Shown piece by piece: positions 36,725 through 45,620 of a DNA stretch of 64,000 nucleotides (positions are counted from its first letter, which is position 1; each line of letters opens with the position of its first letter). This DNA comes from Streptomyces megasporus (GTDB lineage: Bacteria; Actinomycetota; Actinomycetes; Streptomycetales; Streptomycetaceae). The stretch is taken from positions 1-64,000 of the forward strand of contig NZ_JODL01000015.1 in assembly GCF_000718985.1 (NCBI RefSeq). Direction: 5' to 3'. The position numbers and the translations under genes are program-made. The notes under the pieces were generated by a model. It did not search any database and was not told the origin of the DNA. It saw nothing but the letters and a program-made list of their open reading frames with translations.

Positions 36725-37873
36725 TCAGTCCGTTTTCCGGTGCACCCTCGCGATCCATTCCGCCGGTTTGGCGATCTCCGCCTTGGTGGGCAGCGTGTTG
36801 GGCGACGTCCACACCCTGTTGAAGCCCTCCATGCCGACCTCGTCCACGACCGCGCGGACGAACCGCTCGCCGTCGCGGTACTGGCGCAGCTTGGCGTCGA
36901 GCCCCAGCAGTTTGCGCAGCGCCTGGTCGAGGCGGCCGGCCCCGGCGGCGCGGCGCTTCTGGAACTTCTCCCGGATCTCGGCGACGGTGGGCACCACCTG
37001 GGGGCCCACCCCGTCCATCACGTAGTCCGCGTGCCCCTCCAGCAGCGACATCACGGCGGTGAGGCGGCCGAGGATCTCGCGCTGGGCGGGCGTCTGCACC
37101 AGCTCGACGAGGCTCCGCCCGTCCTCCCCTTCGCCGTCGGACCCGTCGGACCCGTCGGACCACGGCCTGCCGCCGGCCAGCGACTGGACGGCCTCGCGCA
37201 ACCGCTCCAGCAGCGTGGAGGGGTCCACGTCGGTCTCCCCCAGGAAGGAGTGGATCTCCCCCTCGATGTGGTCGCGCAGCCAGGGCACGGCGGAGAACTG
37301 GGTGCGGTGGGTCTCCTCGTGGAGGCACACCCACAGCCGGAAGTCGTGCGGATCGACGTCCAGCTCGCGCTCCACGTGCACGACGTTCGGCGCGACCAGC
37401 AGCAGTCGGCCGCCGCCCTCGCCCGCGGTGCCCGGCAGGTCCGGGCCGGCCGGGGCGAAGGTCTCGTACTGGCCCAGGACGCGCGAGGCCATGAACGACA
37501 GCAGCATCCCGACCTCGACGCCGGTCACCTTGCCCCCGACCACGCCGAGCACCGCGCCGCCCGGACCGGCGGCACGCCGCTCCTGCATCTTGGCCAGCAG
37601 GGGCGACAGCAGTTCGCGGAAGCCCGCCACGTTGGCCCTGATCCATCCGGGTCGGTCCACGACGAGCACGGGGGTGTCCCCGGAACCGTCGGCCGGCTCC
37701 ATCCCGGTGAAGGAGCGCACGTGCCCCTCGGACGCGGTCGCGTGGCGGCGCAGCTCGGCGACGGCCGCGCGCGCCTCGTCCCGGCTCACTTCGGGCCCCG
37801 GCTTCACGAGCCGGGTCGCGGTCGCCGCCGCGAGCTTCCAGTCGACCATCTCCACACCACCGAGGCTCGTCAT
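36725..37873 (-). CDS. Zinc-dependent metalloprotease (DUF2342 family)
   Basis: A 382-residue predicted zincin of actinobacteria. The HExxH motif is LHEETHRTQF (184-193, ligands H185 and H189, catalytic E186), and LLEGHADYVMDGVG (about 278-291) probably gives the third ligand and a helix typical of the family. Its position between tilS and dacB is the same as Rv3626c in M. tuberculosis, as I recall. No signal peptide was seen, so it is cytosolic or exported by an unknown route. The ATG at 37873 was chosen; an internal ATG at residue 9 is possible. Confidence 0.88.
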   Translation of the reverse strand: MTSLGGVEMVDWKLAAATATRLVKPGPEVSRDEARAAVAELRRHATASEGHVRSFTGMEPADGSGDTPVLVVDRPGWIRANVAGFRELLSPLLAKMQERRAAGPGGAVLGVVGGKVTGVEVGMLLSFMASRVLGQYETFAPAGPDLPGTAGEGGGRLLLVAPNVVHVERELDVDPHDFRLWVCLHEETHRTQFSAVPWLRDHIEGEIHSFLGETDVDPSTLLERLREAVQSLAGGRPWSDGSDGSDGEGEDGRSLVELVQTPAQREILGRLTAVMSLLEGHADYVMDGVGPQVVPTVAEIREKFQKRRAAGAGRLDQALRKLLGLDAKLRQYRDGERFVRAVVDEVGMEGFNRVWTSPNTLPTKAEIAKPAEWIARVHRKTD

Positions 37874-38007
37874 GACTTCACCGTACGTGCCGATGCCGCC
37901 GAACGGGAGGAGACCGCCGGACGGACCGGGTGTCCGAGAAACGGGTGCCCGCCGGCGCGGGTCCGTAAAGCCCCGTGGGCCGCCTCGTGAGCCGGAAGTG
38001 GCCGCGA

Positions 38008-39483
38008 TCAGCGGCAGCCGCAGTTGGCCACGGCCGAGGCGAGCCGGTCCAGGGCCTCGTGGGCCCCCTGGCGGTCGGTGGTGCCGGAGGCCATGAAGGC
38101 GAAGGCCAGGAGCCTGCCGTCGGCGCTCACGACCGTGCCCGCCAGGGTGTTGATCCCGGTCAGCGTGCCGGTCTTGGCGCGGACGAGGCCCGCTCCGGCG
38201 CGGGTGGCGGTGTCGTCGAAGCGTCCGCCGAGCGTGCCGTTGAAGCGAGCCACGGGCAGACCGCTCAGGACGGACCGCAGCTCGGGGTGGTCGGGGTCGG
38301 CGGCGAGCGTCAGCAGTTCGGTCAGCAGCTCGGCGGAGGCCCGGTCGGCCCGGTCGAGTCCGCTGCCGTCCGCGAAGCGCGCCCCCTTCAGGGACAGCCC
38401 CTCGTACTCCTCGAGCTGGTCGCGTACGGCGTGGGCGGCGCCGGCGAAGCTCACGCGCTCGCCGCGCGCCGCCGCGGTCTGCCGGGCGAGCGCCTCGGCG
38501 ATGTCGTTGTCGCTGTGCGTCAGCGCCCGCTCGACCAGCTTCGACAGCGGTGCCGAGCGGTGGACGGCCAGCTCCTCGGCGCCCTTCGGCGCCTTGGCGG
38601 CGCGCGGGGCGCCGGAGACGTCGATGCCGCGGTCGCGCAGCCGGTCGGCGAACGCCTCGGCGGCGTCGCCGGCCGGGTCGGCCGAGCGTGGGGCGGGGCC
38701 GCGGGTGCTGTCGTCGAGGCGGCCCGCCTCCACCATCAGCGCGACGACCGGCGCGATGTTGTCGTTCACGCCGATCGGGTGGCGGACGGGTCCGGTGTAG
38801 AGCGAGACGTCGTAGGCCAGGTCGATCCTCTCCGCGCCGCGTTCCGCCAGTTCCCGGGCAGTGGCGTCGGCCAGCCGTGCCAGCCCCGCGCGGGTCAGCG
38901 TCGGGTCGCCGCCGCCGACCAGCACGGCCCGCTTCCCGTCCTCGTCCCAGAGCACACGGGTGGGAATCCGGTGGTCGTCCCCGAGGGCCGAGAGCGCGGC
39001 GACCGATGTGGCGATCTTGATGGTGGACGCCGGGACGACCGCTCTGTCGGCCTTGGCCCCGTAGAGCTGCCGCCCGGTCGCCACGTCCGTCACCGAGGCG
39101 GTGCGGAGCGTGCCCAGCGCGTCCCTCTCCAGCAGCGGCTCCAGCGCGTCGGCGAGCGCGGTGCGGGTGGGCAGGGGGGCGCCTCCGGCGCCCGGGGCGG
39201 CACCGTTCCGGCCGGGGTCGCCCTGTGCGGCGCCGTCCCGGTCGGAGCCGTCCGGCGCCGTGCCGAGGGCGGTCAGCACCTCGGGCGCGCCGGGCGCGGG
39301 AGCGGGCCCGCCCCGGGCGCCGCCGGGGTGGTCCGCGCCGGCTCGGTGGTCCCACGCGGCGGCGCGGACCCGCTCCGCCGTACGCTGACCCGAGTCCCAG
39401 GGTCCCGTGACGGTCACCGCCGACACTGCGACCGCGAGGCCGACGGCGGCGGAGCCGATTGCCACCTGCCACGTGTCCCGCAC
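38008..39483 (-). CDS. dacB: D-alanyl-D-alanine carboxypeptidase/endopeptidase (PBP4, DacB)
   Basis: A 491-residue S13 peptidase acting on peptidoglycan. An N-terminal signal/anchor helix (about 7-26) leads to a 75-residue Gly/Pro/Asp-rich linker, then the penicillin-binding domain with SxxK at S153-K156 (ASTIKIATS), SxN in HSDNDIAEAL, and KTG in AKTGTLTG. GTG at 39483 was preferred because AAAGGGG precedes it; a longer version begins at 39528 (GTG). The final ANCGCR carries two cysteines. The gene is divergent from ppa across 121 bases. It trims or cuts cross-links in the wall. Confidence 0.93.
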   Translation of the reverse strand: MRDTWQVAIGSAAVGLAVAVSAVTVTGPWDSGQRTAERVRAAAWDHRAGADHPGGARGGPAPAPGAPEVLTALGTAPDGSDRDGAAQGDPGRNGAAPGAGGAPLPTRTALADALEPLLERDALGTLRTASVTDVATGRQLYGAKADRAVVPASTIKIATSVAALSALGDDHRIPTRVLWDEDGKRAVLVGGGDPTLTRAGLARLADATARELAERGAERIDLAYDVSLYTGPVRHPIGVNDNIAPVVALMVEAGRLDDSTRGPAPRSADPAGDAAEAFADRLRDRGIDVSGAPRAAKAPKGAEELAVHRSAPLSKLVERALTHSDNDIAEALARQTAAARGERVSFAGAAHAVRDQLEEYEGLSLKGARFADGSGLDRADRASAELLTELLTLAADPDHPELRSVLSGLPVARFNGTLGGRFDDTATRAGAGLVRAKTGTLTGINTLAGTVVSADGRLLAFAFMASGTTDRQGAHEALDRLASAVANCGCR

Positions 39484-39604
39484 CTCGGACCAGCCCCTTT
39501 CGCGCCCACACGCCTGCGTGAGAGACACTTAACCACCACACCGCCGTTCTCCGGGGGAGGACCCCCGGACCCCGGCGAGGACTGAACACACGGAGGAGTC
39601 TCCC

Positions 39605-40099
39605 TTGGAGTTCGACGTCGTCATCGAGATCCCGAAGGGGTCGCGGAACAAGTACGAGGTGGACCACAAGACCGGTCGCATCCGGCTCGACCGTCACCTG
39701 TTCACCTCGACCGTGTACCCGGCCGACTACGGCTTCGTCGACAACACCCTGGGTGAGGACGGAGACCCTCTGGACGCCCTGGTGCTGCTGGAGGAGCCCA
39801 CCTTCCCGGGGTGCATCATCAAGTGCCGCGCGATCGGCATGTTCCGCATGACGGACGAGGCGGGCGGCGACGACAAGCTGCTGTGCGTGCCCGCGTCCGA
39901 CCCGCGTGTGGAGCACCTGCGCGACATCCACCACGTGAGCGAGTTCGACCGGCTGGAGATCCAGCACTTCTTCGAGGTCTACAAGGACCTGGAGCCCGGC
40001 AAGTCGGTCGAGGGCGCCAACTGGGTCGGCCGCGCCGAGGCCGAGGCCGAGGTCGAGGCCTCGATCAAGCGTCTGGCGGATGCGGGCGGCCACCACTGA
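39605..40099 (+). CDS. ppa: Inorganic pyrophosphatase
   Basis: A 164-residue family I pyrophosphatase that drives biosynthetic reactions by hydrolysing PPi. [17 protein letters not shown] (8-24), [21 protein letters not shown] (about 38-58, metal-binding aspartates) and [10 protein letters not shown] (about 123-132) are intact. The start is TTG, decided by GGAGGAG 6 bases upstream and because no ATG or GTG fits the conserved N-terminus. It is followed by two strong hairpins, so it is monocistronic. Confidence 0.97.
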   Translation: MEFDVVIEIPKGSRNKYEVDHKTGRIRLDRHLFTSTVYPADYGFVDNTLGEDGDPLDALVLLEEPTFPGCIIKCRAIGMFRMTDEAGGDDKLLCVPASDPRVEHLRDIHHVSEFDRLEIQHFFEVYKDLEPGKSVEGANWVGRAEAEAEVEASIKRLADAGGHH

Positions 40100-40105
40100 G
40101 CCGCC

Positions 40106-40135
40106 GCGTCGGGCCGCGCGTCCGCGGCCCGACGC
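40106..40135. terminator. First hairpin of a double terminator after ppa
   Basis: A perfect 13-bp stem (40106-40118 with 40123-40135) around CGTC, 6 bases after the ppa stop. Confidence 0.85.
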
Positions 40136-40139
40136 CTCC

Positions 40140-40185
40140 ACGCCCGTGCCCCGGGCCGCGCGTGCGCGGCCCGGGGCACGGGCGT
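40140..40185. terminator. Second, longer hairpin of the double terminator
   Basis: A perfect 22-bp stem (40140-40161 with 40164-40185) with a minimal loop. It lies between convergent ppa and the ThrE-type exporter and should stop transcription from both sides. Confidence 0.9.
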
Positions 40186-40231
40186 CTTGGGGCCCGGGTG
40201 CGGGCTCGGGCGGGACCTCCTCGGGCGGGGA

Positions 40232-41959
40232 TCAGAAGCCGCGGGTGCGCTTGGCCGCGCGGCGGCCCGGCAGCGGGGTCTCCCGGCCCGGGGCCTTGAT
40301 GAACAGCCGGGCCAGTTCGTTGCCCAGGTTGACCCCGATCGCGATCGCCAGGGCCAGGGCGGCGGCCCTCGTCAGGTTCGCCAGGCCCTGGTCCATGTCC
40401 CCCTGGGCGACGCCGATCAGCCCGAAGTAGATGGCGCTACCGGGCAGCAGCGGGCCGATCGCCGCCGTGATGTACGGCAGCGCCGAGATGAACTGGTAGC
40501 GCGACATCAACTGTCCGAAGAGGCCCACCAGGCCGGCCGCCGTCGCGGTGGCCGCGACCGGGTCGATGCCGCCGACGTCGGCCATCGCGCCGTACACCAG
40601 CCAGGCGACGCCGCCGTTGAGCGTGGCGAGCAGCACCGTCGAGCGTTCCTGCTGGAGCAGCAGGCAGAAGGTCAGCGCCAGCAGCATCGCCGCCAGCAGT
40701 TGGAGGGACGGCCGGGTGCGGTGGTCCAGCCCGTCGGGGTTGAAGTTGGCGCCCAGCTCGGAGCCGATGTAGAGCACGAGCAGCACACCGCAGACGATGC
40801 CGACGACCAGGTAGACGACCTCCAACAGACGGGCGGAGGCGGTGATGTAGAAACCGGTCAGCCCGTCCTGGACGGCCGCCACCAGGGCTCTACCGGGGAT
40901 CAGCGGGAACAGGCCGCCGGTGACGACCGCGGACGCTCTGATCTCCAGCCCCAGGTCCGGGGCGAACAGCGCGACCAGCACGCCCATCGTCGCGGGTGGC
41001 ATCGCCGCCGCCACGAACTGGTAGAACTCCGGCATCTCGCGCTTGGAGAAGACCCAGGCGAGCCGGTCGCCGAGCATCGCGCCGATCGCCGCGAGGAGGA
41101 ACACCAGCCAACCGCCGCCGACCAGGGTGGACGCCGCGCCCGCCAGCAGACCGCTGGCGACGGTGAGCGCGCCCTTGGAGTACGGGTGGCGGTTGCGGCG
41201 GATCTCGGCGAGGCGGCCGTACGCCTCCTCCAGCGTGACCTCGCCGTCGGTGATGTCGTCCACCAGGCGGAAGACCGCCGCCAGCCGGGTGTAGTCGGTG
41301 CCGCGGCGGCGTACCGTCCGGCTCAGCGTGATGGGGTCGTCCACCAGCGACGGCTGGTAGGTCATCGACAGCAGGGTGAAGGTGACCGTCGGCTCGCAAC
41401 GGTCCAGCCCGTAGGCGTGCGCCACCCCGAACATCGCCGCCTCGACGTCCTCGGCTCCCTCGCCGCCCGCGAGCAGCAGCTCGCCGATGCGCAGCGTCAG
41501 GTCGAGGACGCGGGGCGCGGACGGCCCGGCGTCGACGTCCTCCTCGTCGGTGCGCCGGGGGCGTTCGGGCACGGGCCGCTCGCCCAGCGGCATCCGGACC
41601 ATGCTGCGCATCCGGTCCTGCCAGGGCGCGCCCGGACGCACCAGGTCGTTGATCGTCCGGATGCCGTCGGGCGGAGTGAAGGCCGAGCCGGGCTCGGGGG
41701 GCAGGGCCGTCCGCACGCCCTCGGGGACGGCGAACTCGGAGGTGGAGTGCTCCTCCTCGGGGGGCGCCGGGATCTTCCGCAGCCCTTCCGGGACGGCGAA
41801 CTCGGAGGTGGGGTGCTCCTCCTCGGTCTGCTGGGACGGCAGCGGTACGCCGGAGGGCGGCAGGAAGGCGCTCCGGGCCCGGTTCTCGTCCGTGGGCTGC
41901 TCGCGTTCCTCGGCGTGACCCGCCTCGGTCACCGCGTTGCTCGTGGTGGTCTCCGCCAA
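40232..41959 (-). CDS. ThrE-type threonine/serine exporter family protein
   Basis: A 575-residue protein. The first 135 residues are Pro/Glu-rich and probably disordered, with a duplicated segment (TSEFAVPEG twice). Next comes a ThrE soluble domain (about 145-260) with LRIGELLLAGGEGAEDVEAAM, which resembles a proteolysis-like fold in the family, followed by about ten transmembrane helices (about 268-560). ThrE of Corynebacterium exports threonine and serine by proton antiport; substrate here is inference. TTG at 41959 was preferred because GAGGAG precedes it at 9 bases; the longer alternative begins at 42019 (GTG) without a site. Confidence 0.83.
   Translation of the reverse strand: MAETTTSNAVTEAGHAEEREQPTDENRARSAFLPPSGVPLPSQQTEEEHPTSEFAVPEGLRKIPAPPEEEHSTSEFAVPEGVRTALPPEPGSAFTPPDGIRTINDLVRPGAPWQDRMRSMVRMPLGERPVPERPRRTDEEDVDAGPSAPRVLDLTLRIGELLLAGGEGAEDVEAAMFGVAHAYGLDRCEPTVTFTLLSMTYQPSLVDDPITLSRTVRRRGTDYTRLAAVFRLVDDITDGEVTLEEAYGRLAEIRRNRHPYSKGALTVASGLLAGAASTLVGGGWLVFLLAAIGAMLGDRLAWVFSKREMPEFYQFVAAAMPPATMGVLVALFAPDLGLEIRASAVVTGGLFPLIPGRALVAAVQDGLTGFYITASARLLEVVYLVVGIVCGVLLVLYIGSELGANFNPDGLDHRTRPSLQLLAAMLLALTFCLLLQQERSTVLLATLNGGVAWLVYGAMADVGGIDPVAATATAAGLVGLFGQLMSRYQFISALPYITAAIGPLLPGSAIYFGLIGVAQGDMDQGLANLTRAAALALAIAIGVNLGNELARLFIKAPGRETPLPGRRAAKRTRGF
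41718..41827. repeat. Direct repeat of about 43 bp within the exporter gene
   Basis: Near-identical segments at 41718-41760 and 41785-41827 (spacing 67 bases) encode the repeated EEEH-TSEFAVPEG peptide in the disordered N-terminus. The offset is not a multiple of a short unit, so this is a segmental duplication rather than slippage. Confidence 0.8.
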
Positions 41960-42181
41960 ACTCGTCCGCTCCTCACGCCTCCAGCCGTTCGTCCCCGTCA
42001 CAGAGAGGACATTTCCCACCGCATAGCGAGAAATGTCCGTTCCCGTCAGTGAGGATAGGGGCCGTGCCGCCCGCGCGGGGGACGCGGAGGGAAACGTTCC
42101 GTGTGAGATGCGTTGCAGTGTCCCGACATTCGTCGGCGGTGTCGAATCAGGTCCCGATCAAGGACCCGAGCGAAGACCCGA

Positions 42182-42808
42182 TCAAGGACGGGTCCGCTCG
42201 GCGAACGGGTTCTCGACTCCCTCGGGCAGGACCTCGGTCGTCCTCTCCCCCTCGCCGGCCATCACGTACGCGCCGTTCTCCAGGCGTTCGATCAGGCCGC
42301 GGGTCCACTCCGCTCCGCTCCGGGCGGAGTGCACCCACAGCCCCATGATCTCGCCGATGTGGCCCCACTCCTCGGGGGCGCCCGGGGGCACCCAGTCGCG
42401 GGCGACCTCCTCGCTCCACTCCTCCAACGCCTCCACGCGCCTCCTGAGCAGCTCGATCGCCTCCCGACGCGGCAGGTCCACGATGAAACCGACCCCGGCC
42501 GTGAGCACGTCCGCTTTCTCCTCGTGGGCGGTGAGCGCCCAGCGCAGCAGCCTGAAGTACTCCTCCTCGCCCGCGTCCGTCAGCTCGTACTCGGTGCGCG
42601 GCGGGCCTCCGGCCGTGCTCGGCGCGGTGTCGTGCGCGAGCAGCAGCCCCTGTCCGGCCATCTGCTTGAGCGCGTGGTAGATCGAGCCCGGCTTGGCGTT
42701 GGACCACTCGTGCGCGCCCCAGAACTCCAGGTCGTTGCGGACCTGGTACCCGTGCGCGCGTCCGTGCTGGCGGACCGCGCCCAGCACCAGCAACCGGATC
42801 GCCGACAC
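42182..42808 (-). CDS. PadR-family transcriptional regulator
   Basis: A 208-residue regulator of the PadR-s2 type. The winged helix (about 1-85) begins SAIRLLVLGAVRQHGRAHGYQV, with recognition region KPGSIYHALKQMAGQGLL (39-56) and wing PPRTEYELTDAGEEEYF. The C-terminal part (about 95-190) is helical and Trp-rich and would dimerise or bind a ligand. GTG start with GGGAGGTGG upstream. An extended inverted repeat lies 12 bases before the start and may be its operator or the terminator of the upstream gene. Confidence 0.9.
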   Translation of the reverse strand: MSAIRLLVLGAVRQHGRAHGYQVRNDLEFWGAHEWSNAKPGSIYHALKQMAGQGLLLAHDTAPSTAGGPPRTEYELTDAGEEEYFRLLRWALTAHEEKADVLTAGVGFIVDLPRREAIELLRRRVEALEEWSEEVARDWVPPGAPEEWGHIGEIMGLWVHSARSGAEWTRGLIERLENGAYVMAGEGERTTEVLPEGVENPFAERTRP

Positions 42809-42819
42809 CGCCCCACCTC

Positions 42820-42898
42820 CCGGCTCCTCCGGTCTTCTCCGGCCTTCCTCGCCCGTCGCCGCCCAGCGTAGACGGGCGAGGAAGACCGGAGGAGCCGG
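42820..42898. repeat. 28-bp inverted repeat with a 10-base insertion
   Basis: The arm 42871-42898 is the exact reverse complement of 42820-42857 except for 10 extra bases in the left arm. It lies between the DinB-like gene (ends 42966) and the PadR start (42808), both on the minus strand. It is either a large terminator or a PadR operator; its closeness to the start would make a terminator also cover the PadR promoter. Confidence 0.75.
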
Positions 42899-42965
42899 AC
42901 GTCATGTCCGTCGCCGAGGAACCCGGTGCGTCATCGGAACCGCCGTCGGACCGTCATCGGACCCG

Positions 42966-43547
42966 TCACCGGATCGAGGACCAGTCCGGCTCGGGCAGCG
43001 CGCCCGTCTCGAAGACCAGGTCGAAGGCGCCCTTGCCGTCGATCGACTCGCGGATGACGTCCGCGTGGCCGGCGTGCCGGGCGGCCTCCTCGATCAGGTG
43101 GAGCAGGGCCCATCGCCAGGACCGCTCGCCGCCCTCGTCCCAGGGGACCTTGGGGTTGGTGAAGGTGACGTCGAGCGAGGGCAGGGCCCGCACCGCCTCC
43201 TCGGTCTCGCGGGCCGTCCGCTCGTAGAAGGCCAGCAGGGACTCGACCGTCTCGTCCTCGCCGGGGACGAAGCTCTCCTCCCACACCTTCATCCGCTCCG
43301 GGAGGTCGAAGGACTCGCCGGCCTCGCCGAACGCGCCGCGCATCGTCCGCAGCCAGTCGCGCTCCCCCACCGCGACGTGCTTGAGCAGCCCGGCCAACGA
43401 GAGCTCGCTCGCGCTGGGCTTGCCGCGCGCCTGCTCCTCGGTGAGGCCGTGGAGGGCGCGGCGGATACCGCCGCGCTGGGCCTCCAGATAGGCGAGCAGG
43501 GCTCCGCGCTCGTCGCCGGGGGCCTCGGCGGCAACAGGAACGGGCAT
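42966..43547 (-). CDS. DinB/DUF664-family protein
   Basis: A 193-residue four-helix-bundle protein of the DinB superfamily. Likely metal-binding histidines are H57 (LLKHVAVGERDW), H150, H158 and H161 (LLHLIEEAARHAGHAD), the usual triad arrangement. Many actinobacterial members are thiol-dependent (mycothiol) transferases or hydrolases; activity is unknown here. The ATG start follows a GAGGAGAC site. It stands alone between the PadR gene and the XRE regulator. Confidence 0.85.
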   Translation of the reverse strand: MPVPVAAEAPGDERGALLAYLEAQRGGIRRALHGLTEEQARGKPSASELSLAGLLKHVAVGERDWLRTMRGAFGEAGESFDLPERMKVWEESFVPGEDETVESLLAFYERTARETEEAVRALPSLDVTFTNPKVPWDEGGERSWRWALLHLIEEAARHAGHADVIRESIDGKGAFDLVFETGALPEPDWSSIR

Positions 43548-43803
43548 GTCGTCTCCTCGAACGTCGGGTGACGGGACCGCCGCTCGATCCCGCCGACAAG
43601 AAGAGAAGGTAGGGAGCCTTGCGGACGGCTTCGGTCCTCAAGCGGCGGCGCGACGAGACGACTTCACGCCTCTTGCGCACGCCTCCCGTTCACACCTCTC
43701 GGGCAGGCCGTTCCCGCCGGCAGGGGAGCGGGGCGCGTGGAGGAGTGGGGGGTGTGGGACGGGAGGGACGGGGGCGAGGGGCCCGGCGGCGCGTCACGCC
43801 GCC

Positions 43804-43818
43804 CGGTCCGAGGGACCG
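43804..43818 (-). terminator. Short hairpin after the XRE regulator gene
   Basis: CGGTCC pairs with GGACCG around GAG, 17 bases after the regulator stop on the minus strand, in a stretch with repeated GAGGGACCGG elements. Weak evidence for a terminator. Confidence 0.4.
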
Positions 43819-43834
43819 ACCCAGAGGGACCGGT

Positions 43835-44716
43835 CTAGAGGGACCGGCGGATGCGGTCGAGGAGGTCCCTGGTCTCCTGTGGGGAGAGGCTGTTCTCCAG
43901 AAGGCGGTCGAGCACGCTCTCGTACTGGGCGACCTCGTCCGGCTTGTCCACGTAGAGGGCGCCGGTGAGGTGCTCCAGGTAGACGATGTCCGAGATCTCC
44001 GACTCCGGGAAGCGCAGCAGGGTGAACGCCCCGCTCTCGGCGGGGTGCCCGCCGGTGTCGAACGGCATCACCTGGAGCCGGACGTGAGGCAGTTCGGAGA
44101 GCTCCGCCAGGTGCCGCAACTGCTCGTCCATCACCTTCCCGCCGCCGTACGGGCGGCGCAGCGCCGCCTCGTCGAGCACGCAGCGGAACCGCGGCGCCTG
44201 CTCGGACAGCAGCAGCTTCTGCCGCTCCAGGCGCAGGGCGACGCGGCGGTCGACCTCCTCCTGGGACAGCCCCGTCCGGTGGCCGCTGGTGACGACCGAC
44301 CGGGCGTAGTCCTCCGTCTGCAACAGGCCCGAGACGAACTGGACTTCGTAGACGCCGATGTGGGAGGCCGCGCCCTCCAGCCCGACGTAGGTCTGGAACC
44401 AGTTCGGCAGTACGTCGCTGTAGCTGTGCCACCAGCCGGCGACACTGGACTCCCGGGCGAGGTTCAGGAGCGGTTCGCGCTCGGCCTCGCTGGTGACGCC
44501 GTACAGCGTGAGCAGGTCCTCGACGTCCCGCGCCTTGAAGCCGACCCGCCCCAGCTCCATGCGGCTGATCTTCGACTCGGAGGCGCGGATCGAGTACCCG
44601 GCTTCCTCGCGGGTGACCCCGCGAGCCTCCCGGAGCCGCCGCAACTGGGAGCCGAGCAGGATACGGCGCACCATCGAACCACTTGAACCGTTGGCCCCGT
44701 TCACTCCGTTTTTCAC
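43835..44716 (-). CDS. XRE-family regulator with DUF5753 domain (WhiJ/AbaA-orfA type)
   Basis: A 293-residue regulator. The N-terminal HTH_3 (about 22-76) is LGSQLRRLREARGVTREEAG...SKISRMELGR, and residues about 90-290 are the DUF5753 domain, with WFQTYVGLEGAASHIGVYEVQFVSGLLQTEDYAR then FDTGGHPAESGAFTLLRF and YLEHLTGALY. In Streptomyces, such genes occur beside a small DUF397 protein and an RsbW-like ATPase, as in whiJ and abaA loci that control development and antibiotic production. All three parts are present here. The GTG start has AGGAG 8 bases upstream. A TGCACGTGCA palindrome in the 301-base divergent region may be its operator. Confidence 0.92.
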   Translation of the reverse strand: MKNGVNGANGSSGSMVRRILLGSQLRRLREARGVTREEAGYSIRASESKISRMELGRVGFKARDVEDLLTLYGVTSEAEREPLLNLARESSVAGWWHSYSDVLPNWFQTYVGLEGAASHIGVYEVQFVSGLLQTEDYARSVVTSGHRTGLSQEEVDRRVALRLERQKLLLSEQAPRFRCVLDEAALRRPYGGGKVMDEQLRHLAELSELPHVRLQVMPFDTGGHPAESGAFTLLRFPESEISDIVYLEHLTGALYVDKPDEVAQYESVLDRLLENSLSPQETRDLLDRIRRSL

Positions 44717-45017
44717 CGGACATGCTCCTGTTGTGATCAACTCTCCACCCCTGGCACAGGGGCAGTCTGCCACCAATGCGCTCCGTTGCGTGCCCGCGCG
44801 GTTACACACAATCGAAAGTCTCGCGTGCACGTGCATCTGCCCTTGCATCTGCTGTGGGCATTGGGAACCATGGGAATGCGCAAGTGCACGCGGTGTCAGG
44901 GCACTTGGGCATGGACACGATCCATCGATGCTGCGCAACGAGCGGGACGAGAGACGAGAAGACCGCTGACGGGGTCCGCCAGGGCCAAGACCGCCGCAAC
45001 GCCAGGAGCGCCTCGCC
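44717..45017. other. 301-base divergent regulatory region of the XRE/HATPase pair
   Basis: No gene was seen. It contains the palindrome TGCACGTGCA (44826-44835), a TTGCAT element (44843-44848), AAGTGCACGCG (44882-44892, inversely matching CGCGTGCAC at 44822-44830) and a CACTTG element near 44902. The repeated TGCA/GTGCA half-sites suggest binding of a dimeric regulator. Confidence 0.6.
44826..44835. promoter_or_regulatory. TGCACGTGCA palindrome (candidate operator)
   Basis: A perfect 10-base palindrome about 110 bases upstream of the XRE regulator start; the identical palindrome occurs upstream of the DUF397 gene at 45911-45920. The shared site fits autoregulation by the XRE-DUF5753 protein. 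Confidence 0.55.
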
Positions 45018-45620
45018 ATGGGGACCGAAGGACCGCCCGTGCTCGACCGGTTATGGCACGCCCTCCCGCCGCTCGGCCCCGACGCGCTCTCCGGCTCCGC
45101 CTCCTGCGCCCTGCCGGCCCGCCGCGAAGCGGTGCGCACGGCCCGTGAGTTCACCCGGAGCGTGCTGGTCCGCTGGGGACTGACGGACCATTTCGACACC
45201 GTGGCCCTCGTGGTCTCGGAACTGGTGACCAACGCCCTGCGCCACGGCCTGTCCGGCACCGCGCCCCGCGGGGCGGAACCGCCGGTACGGCTGCACCTGA
45301 TGCACTGGTCCGGCCGCCTGGTGTGCGCCGTGCGCGACCCCGGCAAGGACGCCCCCGTCGTCAAGACACCCGATTTCACGGCCCTGGTCGACGACGGGCC
45401 GGCCGATCCCTTGGACGCCGACGCGATGGAGGAGCTGCTCGACCGCGCGGCCGAGTCCGGACGCGGGCTCTTCCTCGTCGAGTCCTTCAGCGACGGCTGG
45501 GGCTGGCAGCCGGTGGACGGCTCCTCGCCGGGAAAAATCGTCTGGGCGCTGTTCCGACTGAACCCCGACCGCGGTACAGGCGTCAGTCCTGTACGAGGTG
45601 GTCGAACTCGCCGTCCTTGA
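45018..45620 (+). CDS. RsbW-like ATP-binding protein (HATPase_c_2)
   Basis: A 200-residue single-domain GHKL ATPase related to anti-sigma-factor kinases. The N-box is VALVVSELVTNALRHG (62-77, N72), the G1-type segment CAVRDPGKDAP (about 107-117) and the G2-type ESGRGLFLVESFSDGWGW (about 151-168). There is no phospho-acceptor domain and no sigma factor nearby, so its partner is unknown. Streptomyces genomes encode dozens of these, often beside XRE-DUF5753 and DUF397 genes, as here. AGGAG lies 10 bases before the ATG. The 3' end overlaps the convergent DUF397 gene by 38 bases. Confidence 0.92.
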   Translation: MGTEGPPVLDRLWHALPPLGPDALSGSASCALPARREAVRTAREFTRSVLVRWGLTDHFDTVALVVSELVTNALRHGLSGTAPRGAEPPVRLHLMHWSGRLVCAVRDPGKDAPVVKTPDFTALVDDGPADPLDADAMEELLDRAAESGRGLFLVESFSDGWGWQPVDGSSPGKIVWALFRLNPDRGTGVSPVRGGRTRRP

